DNA of 5,167 nt from Candidatus Bathyarchaeota archaeon. GTDB taxonomy: Archaea; Thermoproteota; Bathyarchaeia; TCS64. The notes beneath the pieces were generated by a model, which was not told the DNA's origin, searched no databases, and saw nothing but the letters and a program-made list of their open reading frames with translations. Shown here piece by piece: positions 1-5,167 of this stretch; position 1 is the stretch's first letter, and each line of letters starts with the position of its first letter. The stretch lies in NCBI GenBank assembly GCA_014730055.1, contig WJIV01000198.1:1-5167 (forward strand), given 5' to 3'. The position numbers and the translations under genes were made by a program.

Positions 1-2
1 CA

Positions 3-95
3 AATGGCTTAACTAACCATGGTAAAATAATCTGGAGAGTTTTATTTCTTGAAGTGTGGTTAAAAAATTTTTTTCATGAGCAGCATTTTAATTAA
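3..95 (+). CDS. C-terminal tail of an asparagine synthase (AsnB)-like amidotransferase, 5' end outside window
   Basis: Plus-strand frame 3 is open from the window edge to a TAA at 93-95, giving 30 residues. The core reads IIWRVLFLEVWLKNFF. This matches the usual extreme C-terminus of class-II glutamine amidotransferases of the asparagine synthase family, which typically end in a pattern like LW.LL.LE.W.R.F preceded by N/H-G, as here (NHGK). The family moves glutamine-derived ammonia to an adenylylated carboxylate; homologues in glycan loci are thought to amidate sugar acids. Only the tail is visible, so no catalytic residue can be checked. The gene converges on the membrane-protein gene, and the two coding regions overlap at 88-95. 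The assignment rests on a short match from memory. The frame could still be chance, but the spacing of aromatic residues and the stop position fit well. Confidence 0.6.
   Translation, partial: NGLTNHGKIIWRVLFLEVWLKNFFHEQHFN
60..76 (-). terminator. Possible oligo-T terminator of the minus-strand operon
   Basis: The sequence holds a perfect 12-bp A6T6 palindrome at 62-73. On the minus strand this puts a run of six T about 21-26 bases after the TAA of the membrane-protein gene. Archaeal transcription can stop at oligo-T tracts without a strong hairpin, so this could end the operon. It lies inside the converging coding region (Lys-Asn-Phe-Phe codons), so the A/T run may be only coding sequence. 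The call is weak. Confidence 0.25.
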
Positions 96-1830
96 CTTTG
101 AATAATGTTATCCTGGGGTTTTCAAATACCTCCTCATAATAATCAATAAACTTGCTTCGATGCTCTCTTTTAACAATCAAGTAGTATGTTCTGTTATCTG
201 TCTGTTGTTTCAAATAACTTTCAGGTTCATAAATCATGAGTGTTATCCTATACTTGTCTAAAACCGGGTTATCGGTTACAAACACATCTGATTCGTCGTA
301 TAACGGGGTTTCCACAACTTCTTGTGTCTCTGAGTTCCAGTATGGGGAATCACCATATAACCAAAATACTTTATGGCCGGTATAATACGTGGTCACACTA
401 GCCCAGTGGTCATGTAGCCCAAATATGCTTGACAGGCTACCTGGTGGTGTTAGTAATATTCCATCGTGGTCCACATTTTCCTTTATATACTGGCATAATC
501 CTCCGTAACTTTCCATGTTGACTTTCTCAGCAAGAGGGATGTAAATAGAAGCATGTGAGACATCCAGATAATATCCTACAAAATGGACATATAACATGGA
601 TAGTACTACTATGGTAACAACAAACCTATTGATTCTAGCCCTACTGATTAGTGATTTAAAAAATATTATGAAGTATATGGGTAATATCAGCTTAAGGAAA
701 TATAGTGTTCTCTCAGGGCTAAAACCATGCAATAAGTCGGTCAGCTCTACACCGATTACAATGATGTTAGATAGTAATATGCTGTACATAACCCTGTTCT
801 TTCTGATTTCATTGATTGCAAATAACCCGAGCCAGAAAAACCCAATTTCCCAAAAAAGGTATACGTACTCGTTTTTCAAAAATGGGGGTTCTCTCAAAAA
901 CAAGTCGTATAAAATTATAATTCCAACACTAGCTCCTACAGCACGCTCCAATATTCTTTGTAGCTTTGACTCGCTAATCCTCTCTGGGATGTAAGATATT
1001 AACGGGTATACTGCTATGAATATCCATGAAAGGAGAAGGTAAAAGTAATTATTTGACAGTGCTTTACTCTGTAACATATTAATGAACTTAAAACTGCTCA
1101 ATTCATTCATCAAAACAAAAATCAATATGCTGAACCCAATTATGGAAATATTTTTATTGTTATTTTTTCTGAAGATTAGGTAAACCATAACAAATATTGT
1201 TAGGAAAACAACCTCTGTTTTGTGGCTAACAAGTACTGTTAGGAAAATGAAAGCAGAAATTAAGTACCTCTCTTTATGGATAAAATATATGAAAAGAATA
1301 AACAACGGTATGCCAAGTAAAAAACCTGTTGCATATAGTGTTTCAAAACTTGCAGACATTCCATATGACCTTATAATATCCTTGATTTCAAGGTAGTTTT
1401 CTAAACTATATCTGAAATCACCAGTAGACAAGCCATGCAAACCAGAAGTGAACAAGAATAATATAATTGCGATTAATATTATCTCTGCTTTATCAGTGAT
1501 CAGTTTATAAAAAAGATATAATAGTGGTACGAGGATAATCATCATTAAGCAATTATAATATCTGACAACCAGGAACGGCGGCATCTTGCTGAGGGTACTA
1601 ATGTATGAAATTAAAACCTCACTACCGTATGGATACACGTATTTAACATCAATGTTACCTGGATAGATTTTGGGCATCTGTCCTGTCTCAACCATCTCAA
1701 GTGCAGTCAATGCCCTTTTAATGTTGTCCACACTTAAGCCTATGGGTCCGTTATTTGAGGATACATAATAAGTCACTGAAACAGCTGTTAGGAGGATTAT
1801 GCTAAAACACACTACTGTTATATCCTTCAT
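88..1830 (-). CDS. GT-C-like multi-spanning membrane glycosyltransferase with C-terminal extracytoplasmic domain
   Basis: This is an integral membrane protein of 580 residues (584 from the upstream ATG at 1842; numbering below uses that start). Roughly 11-12 hydrophobic spans cover residues 9-27 and then 90-424. About 160 mostly hydrophilic residues follow and should lie outside the membrane. Family-like marks are Asp39 in the first loop after span 1, the YPYGSE segment (70-75) just before span 2, SHKTE (206-210), and PERTLYF (376-382) entering a late span. The ending, YYLIVKRE...YYEEVFENPRITLFKV, is typical of archaeal GT-C-like proteins. GT-C enzymes use dolichyl- or polyprenyl-phosphate sugars on the outer membrane face. 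The WWDYG motif of the STT3/AglB oligosaccharyltransferase is absent, so it is more likely a sugar transferase or polymerase than AglB. It is the last gene of the operon, and its 3' end overlaps the plus-strand gene by 8 bp. I chose the ATG at 1830 because GAGG (1843-1846) sits 12 bases before it but directly abuts the ATG at 1842. Confidence 0.75.
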   Translation of the reverse strand: MKDITVVCFSIILLTAVSVTYYVSSNNGPIGLSVDNIKRALTALEMVETGQMPKIYPGNIDVKYVYPYGSEVLISYISTLSKMPPFLVVRYYNCLMMIILVPLLYLFYKLITDKAEIILIAIILFLFTSGLHGLSTGDFRYSLENYLEIKDIIRSYGMSASFETLYATGFLLGIPLFILFIYFIHKERYLISAFIFLTVLVSHKTEVVFLTIFVMVYLIFRKNNNKNISIIGFSILIFVLMNELSSFKFINMLQSKALSNNYFYLLLSWIFIAVYPLISYIPERISESKLQRILERAVGASVGIIILYDLFLREPPFLKNEYVYLFWEIGFFWLGLFAINEIRKNRVMYSILLSNIIVIGVELTDLLHGFSPERTLYFLKLILPIYFIIFFKSLISRARINRFVVTIVVLSMLYVHFVGYYLDVSHASIYIPLAEKVNMESYGGLCQYIKENVDHDGILLTPPGSLSSIFGLHDHWASVTTYYTGHKVFWLYGDSPYWNSETQEVVETPLYDESDVFVTDNPVLDKYRITLMIYEPESYLKQQTDNRTYYLIVKREHRSKFIDYYEEVFENPRITLFKVN

Positions 1831-1842
1831 ACCATCCACCAT

Positions 1843-1846
1843 CCTC
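1843..1846 (-). promoter_or_regulatory. Shine-Dalgarno-like GAGG that decides the start of the membrane-protein gene
   Basis: The minus strand reads TAA-GAGG-ATG from the stop of the GT4 gene. GAGG touches the first ATG (1842), which leaves no room for ribosome placement. It lies 12 bases from the next in-frame ATG (1830), close to the 11-base spacing seen for GAGG before the GT4 gene. A second purine-rich stretch, GGTGGA, also lies just before the ATG at 1830. Both favour the downstream start. Confidence 0.5.
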
Positions 1847-3025
1847 TTAACTCTTTAATCCCTGCTGTATCGCCCTATACAATTCTATCAGCTTTCCCGA
1901 TTCTTTAGACCAATTATACCTGTTCATTACTGCCTCATAACCTCTCAACCCCATTTCCTCTAAGGAATCCATAGTCACCATTTTGTTCATCTTGGTTGAC
2001 ATATCAATGGGATTATTACTCCTAAAAACTAATCCACACCCTATTTCATCCACGATTCTCTTCAATGGCTTCACGTCACTAACTAACACTGGTTTCTTAA
2101 ATGCCATATATTGGAATAACTTATGTGGGATTGTTGTTTGAGTGTGTTCGGACTTGTTGTATGGTACTAAGCATACGTCACTTGCCATGATGTATGATGG
2201 CACTTTATTAAATGGCACTTCTCCTGTGAATTCAACTTGTTCTCTAACACCAAGTTTTACCGCTAGTTTCTCAATTTTATGGGCTAAATTGTGTTTTTTC
2301 CCGACTAGTAATAGTCTTATGTTCCTGCTATTTGTGTTTTTTAGTGCTCTAATAGTAGTGTCTAATCCCCTCTCTGAACCAAAACCCCCTATGTATGTAA
2401 AATTAAAATAATCTTTATACCTCTCCAATACTCCAGAATCTATTTCAAATTTATTCAATTCACTCAAATCAACAGTGTTTGAAATTATGCTAATCTTGTC
2501 CTCGTTAATAATGTTTTTGAATCTGGTTAGTGCTTCTTCCACAACAACGATTATCTTATCAACGTTTCTAGCCATCTCCATCTCATATTTTCTATATCTG
2601 TTGAATGTTAATACGAGGTTGTTTAGTCTATACAGCAAGCTGTCGTTTCCAAAACACACTGTTGCAGCTGGATAATTCTCGTGCAGGTCGGCTATTATTG
2701 GGATACTGAATTCTCTAGCAGCTTTTAACCCGGTTTTTACTAGGGGCAAGTCATGGACATGCATAATCTCTATATTGTGTTCCCTAATCGCTTCCCGCAC
2801 CCTTCTGAAAAGAAAGGGCCTGAAAAAGTTCACCCTAAACCAAATATCATCAGTAACTGAGGGATTTACGTCTATTATCTTCAAACCTCTGTATTCCCTC
2901 ATGGTTTTTTCACCCCCCTTGGCTATCACAAAGATCTCGTGCCCTTCCCTCTGGAGAACTCTTCCCTCCTTTTCAACCCTTATGTCTGGGGGGAATCTCT
3001 TATACAACAGCATCAAAATCTTCAT
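1847..3025 (-). CDS. GT4-type (GT-B fold) glycosyltransferase
   Basis: This 392-residue protein is full length for the family. It probably transfers a sugar from a nucleotide-sugar donor to a lipid-linked or nascent glycan at the cytoplasmic face. The N-terminal Rossmann half starts MKILMLLYKRFPPDIRVEKE, where GT4 proteins bind the acceptor, and carries HVHDLP (89-94) and DLHENYP (113-119). Asn183-Thr-Val-Asp marks the domain linker. The C-terminal donor half has YIGGFGSERGLDT (211-223), LLLVGKKH (238-245), FTGEVPFNKVPSYIMASDVCLVPY (266-289) and PHKLFQYMAFKKPVLVSD (300-317). The usual EX7E pair is not intact: Thr297 and Gln305 occupy those positions. There is no signal peptide and no membrane span. 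The ATG lies in a 4-base ATGA overlap with the upstream gene and is preceded by GAGG, so translational coupling is likely. Donor and acceptor sugars cannot be told from sequence. Confidence 0.9.
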   Translation of the reverse strand: MKILMLLYKRFPPDIRVEKEGRVLQREGHEIFVIAKGGEKTMREYRGLKIIDVNPSVTDDIWFRVNFFRPFLFRRVREAIREHNIEIMHVHDLPLVKTGLKAAREFSIPIIADLHENYPAATVCFGNDSLLYRLNNLVLTFNRYRKYEMEMARNVDKIIVVVEEALTRFKNIINEDKISIISNTVDLSELNKFEIDSGVLERYKDYFNFTYIGGFGSERGLDTTIRALKNTNSRNIRLLLVGKKHNLAHKIEKLAVKLGVREQVEFTGEVPFNKVPSYIMASDVCLVPYNKSEHTQTTIPHKLFQYMAFKKPVLVSDVKPLKRIVDEIGCGLVFRSNNPIDMSTKMNKMVTMDSLEEMGLRGYEAVMNRYNWSKESGKLIELYRAIQQGLKS

Positions 3026-4200
3026 TTTCCGTTTATCCTCAGAAGGTATTCACTCAGAGCTCTTAGCATCCAACTCTGGCCCCACCTTAAATACGGAATT
3101 TTTGATTTTATTTCAAAGCCCATAACTCTACCAACCTTGTAGATATACCATCCCTCTGTTGTTAACATAATACTATTTACTCTCCCTATGAGTTTCTCTA
3201 CAAAATCCTTGTTAAATCTATCCTTTATGTAGGAATTACATAGTATGCTCTCCGCGCAAGAGTGGATGTCTATGGGGTATTTGGATTTCGGTGTGTGTTT
3301 GATGAAACCATTTTTGGAAAAAAAATTCCTCTTATAAAATCCATAGTATCTCTCAAAACCAGATAAATACTTCTTTTCATCTGTTATCTTTGCTATTGAA
3401 TAGAGGCTTCTGAGTTCAAATCCTGTGTGATAATGGTCCATGTGTTCTGGTTTGTAGTGACTATCTATGTTGCCCCAGTAATACACGGATCCGTCACTGT
3501 TCTGTTCTGATAGACTATAATCTGCGGCTTCTTTTCCATAGTCAATAAATTCATTATTTCCTAACTCCTCACCCACCTTAATCAGAAATTCTGCCACATA
3601 AAGGTTTGCATTATGGACGTGAAATTTATCTAGTGGCGTATAACTAAAACAGATTTTGTTGTTACCTATTCTGTCTATGTTCAACTCGTCAACGAAGAAT
3701 CTACATATATCCTCACACACCTTCAATGAATTTTCTTCTCCAGTTACTTCATACTCCCTCCAAAATCCCCCACCAATATTTGCTGTTACAACGGCTGAGG
3801 GTGTGCCTTTGGGAATGAGAATCTTTGATTGCCAGTCAAAGGGGTATCCCCATCCTTTTCCGCTATAGCCATCTGATAAATTATCAAGCAACCATTCTTT
3901 ACACTCTTTCGCTCTAGCAAGATATGTCCTTTCTTGAAAAACATCATATAAGTTGATGTATGCTGTGAACAACAGACCTACTGCCTTTGCATTTTCTTTA
4001 GGTTCTATGTTAAACAGACGCCTAGTTAGTGGGGGGAATAAATCATCTATCCAGACTAATATCGAATCCCTTATCCTACTTTTTAAAAACTTATTGTGTA
4101 TCAACAGCTCTCTGAAATCATAGGGGTCATATCCACTAAATCCATTCTTCCAAATCCACCCCTCCAACTTAAAAATATCCTCTTCAAACATGGTTCTCAT
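3022..4200 (-). CDS. Polysaccharide-locus (alpha/alpha) toroid protein, six-hairpin glycosidase or C5-epimerase-like, function unproven
   Basis: The product is 392 residues, soluble, without signal peptide or membrane spans, and appears all-helical. Conserved-looking blocks rich in Trp, His and Gly are GYDPYDFREL (23-32), GWGYPFDWQS (116-125), TPSAVVTANIGGG (133-145), HVHNANLY (194-201), QNSDGSVYYWG (233-243), HMDHYHTGFEL (253-263) and RWGQSWMLRALSEYL (372-386). These repeated helix-pair blocks fit the (alpha/alpha)6 toroid seen in six-hairpin glycosidases, uronyl C5-epimerase C-domains and terpenoid-cyclase-like proteins. From memory, relatives in capsule loci carry mixed labels, including a doubtful 'delta-aminolevulinic acid dehydratase'. 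Its place between glycosyltransferase genes suggests it modifies or cleaves the glycan made here (inference). The start at 4200 has no clear Shine-Dalgarno sequence; Met4 (4191) is an alternative, and an in-frame TAG at 4219-4221 rules out a much longer form. The TGA stop overlaps the next ATG. Confidence 0.65.
   Translation of the reverse strand: MRTMFEEDIFKLEGWIWKNGFSGYDPYDFRELLIHNKFLKSRIRDSILVWIDDLFPPLTRRLFNIEPKENAKAVGLLFTAYINLYDVFQERTYLARAKECKEWLLDNLSDGYSGKGWGYPFDWQSKILIPKGTPSAVVTANIGGGFWREYEVTGEENSLKVCEDICRFFVDELNIDRIGNNKICFSYTPLDKFHVHNANLYVAEFLIKVGEELGNNEFIDYGKEAADYSLSEQNSDGSVYYWGNIDSHYKPEHMDHYHTGFELRSLYSIAKITDEKKYLSGFERYYGFYKRNFFSKNGFIKHTPKSKYPIDIHSCAESILCNSYIKDRFNKDFVEKLIGRVNSIMLTTEGWYIYKVGRVMGFEIKSKIPYLRWGQSWMLRALSEYLLRINGK
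3037..3040 (-). promoter_or_regulatory. Shine-Dalgarno-like GAGG for the GT4 gene
   Basis: GAGG lies within the last codons of the toroid-protein gene, 11 bases before the GT4 ATG at 3025, on the minus strand. It allows independent or reinitiating ribosome loading at the ATGA overlap (3022-3025). The spacing is slightly long, so coupling may matter more than the site itself. Confidence 0.45.
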
Positions 4201-4225
4201 TAAGGATAAATATATCTTCTATTAG

Positions 4226-5167
4226 TTAATTTAATATTATCTCAAGGATTTCACAGAAATCTTTTGAGTCTAAGGGGCTAGAGTCCAACTCCTTTTTTAG
4301 GTTTATTATGCTGTCTTGGCCTGCAGTAGCGTGGGAAATCTCATCTCTACCAGTGTATTTCCAGAATCCTCCGTATTCCACCCTCTTTCTGTATTTGTCC
4401 AGACTATACATCAATCTGTAAAGGTTGTCTCTGTTTAGGTTGGGGATGTCTTTCTCAACAAGAATTCTCTCTATAGCGTTCTTGTATTCCTCTTTACTCT
4501 TTGGGTCTATGGTGAATCCTTTTCCCTTATAATAAGCCTGTCCAACAACAATTGTTGGTATCTCCGTATATGCGAGTTCAAGCCCTATTGTGCTAAGGTT
4601 CACTATGCCAAGCTTCATATTATCAAATAGGGAATAGCTATTTATTTTATCCCCTGGCTTTATGATTGTCACATTGTCTGGGAATTCTTTACCGTACCTA
4701 CTACAGAGTTCTTCATATGTTTTTTCAATAGGATTCATCATTGTCTCGCCAGGATGTAGTCTAATTATCAATCTCTCCGTGTCTAATCCCTCATAGTAAT
4801 CTATTGTGTCAATCATCCACTCGTATTGGTCCTTGTAAAATGGTATTTCCTTGAAGAATGTGGTTGAATCCCACGGGACATTGGTGTATACAACACTCAG
4901 ACTTTGTTCGTCGGTATTGTACTCTACTGAGTCTTCCTTTTGATACTTTTTCCCATAGTAGCCTCCATCTCTTATGCTTTTGAATAGTTTGTCAACGTGT
5001 GTCTTCACCTCAGCGGTCAACTCAATCTTCTTGTAATCCATCGGGTAGTCAAAGCACACCGAGTTTTTAGCGAATATCAGCCGATTGAAACCCAGATTTT
5101 CGAAGGTTGTATAATCAATCCCTTTTGCCTTTGATGCATCCATTATCTCCCTGAATGTTCCCACCAC
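4226..5167 (-). CDS. Capsule polysaccharide biosynthesis-type protein (GT-B-like transferase), 3' part only
   Basis: About 313 codons are visible, ending in TAA at 4226-4228. The frame runs open to the window edge, so the real start is outside; the GTG at the edge is not evidence of a start. Counting from the edge, TNVPWDS (95-101) is followed by a helical stretch with a Trp (EWMIDTI), then IIRLHPGE (134-141), then NSYSLFDNMKLGIVNLSTIGLE (176-197), and EIPTIVVGQAYYKGKGFT (202-219). This order, with HPxE, N-S-T-x-G-x-E and a 'pity/protect' strand (IPTIVVG), is typical of capsule polysaccharide biosynthesis proteins of the KpsS/KpsC/LpsZ kind and of CDP-glycerol-transferase-like GT-B enzymes. 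They act in the cytoplasm on nucleotide sugars. There are no membrane spans. It is the first visible gene of the operon, 25 bases before the next one. Substrate is unknown. Confidence 0.75.
   Translation of the reverse strand: MVGTFREIMDASKAKGIDYTTFENLGFNRLIFAKNSVCFDYPMDYKKIELTAEVKTHVDKLFKSIRDGGYYGKKYQKEDSVEYNTDEQSLSVVYTNVPWDSTTFFKEIPFYKDQYEWMIDTIDYYEGLDTERLIIRLHPGETMMNPIEKTYEELCSRYGKEFPDNVTIIKPGDKINSYSLFDNMKLGIVNLSTIGLELAYTEIPTIVVGQAYYKGKGFTIDPKSKEEYKNAIERILVEKDIPNLNRDNLYRLMYSLDKYRKRVEYGGFWKYTGRDEISHATAGQDSIINLKKELDSSPLDSKDFCEILEIILN

Noticed and set aside
4..20. Short inverted repeat ATGG...CCAT
   Set aside because: Only a 4-bp perfect stem with mismatches inside; it falls in the AsnB-like coding tail and is too weak to be a structure call.
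596..994. 132-codon plus-strand open frame
   Set aside because: It lies antisense within the strongly protein-like membrane gene; its composition is the complement of hydrophobic codons and no family motif is visible.
2142..2675. Plus-strand open frames of 89 and 66 codons
   Set aside because: Shadows of the GT4 gene, which carries clear GT-B motifs on the other strand throughout this stretch.
2775..3142. Two plus-strand open frames of 116 and 67 codons across the GT4/toroid junction
   Set aside because: They are antisense to two well-supported genes, overlap each other in different frames, and show no recognisable domain or ribosome site.
3656..3868. 70-codon plus-strand open frame
   Set aside because: Antisense to conserved blocks (GWGYPFDWQ, TPSAVVTANIGG) of the toroid protein; no support of its own.
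5165..5167. GTG at the window edge as start codon of the capsule-type gene
   Set aside because: The frame is simply cut by the window. The family is longer at its N-terminus, and no upstream sequence is available to judge a start.

Overview
The window is a compact piece of a surface-polysaccharide or protein-glycosylation locus. Four genes run on the minus strand and the tail of a fifth gene converges on them from the plus strand. Arg codons that I read out by eye in the two downstream minus-strand genes are almost all AGA/AGG. ATA (Ile) is used freely, base composition is clearly AT-rich, and intergenic spaces are nearly absent. Together with the character of the proteins, this suggests an archaeon, possibly thermophilic. 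A thermophilic bacterium is not excluded, and I cannot name a genus.

Layout in transcription order on the minus strand: (1) 5167-4226, the 3' part of a capsule-polysaccharide-biosynthesis-type protein that continues beyond the window; (2) 4200-3022, a 392-residue all-helical protein of the (alpha/alpha) toroid kind, seen in polysaccharide loci, of unproven activity; (3) 3025-1847, a GT4-type glycosyltransferase that overlaps gene 2 by the 4-base ATGA; (4) 1830 (or 1842)-88, a GT-C-like multi-spanning membrane protein with a C-terminal extracytoplasmic domain. The 25-, -4- and 4-to-16-base junctions argue for one operon.

At the left edge, a plus-strand reading frame (3-95) encodes what looks like the C-terminal tail of an asparagine synthase (AsnB)-type amidotransferase. 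Its stop codon overlaps the end of gene 4 by 8 bp, so the two transcription units converge with no spacer.

Working model (inference): the gene 1 product and the GT4 enzyme act on the cytoplasmic side to make or extend a glycan. The toroid protein modifies or trims it. The GT-C-like protein uses a lipid-linked sugar on the outer face of the membrane. The AsnB-like protein may amidate a sugar acid. No gene-free stretch longer than 300 bases exists, and I see no tRNA, rRNA, CRISPR array or mobile element.
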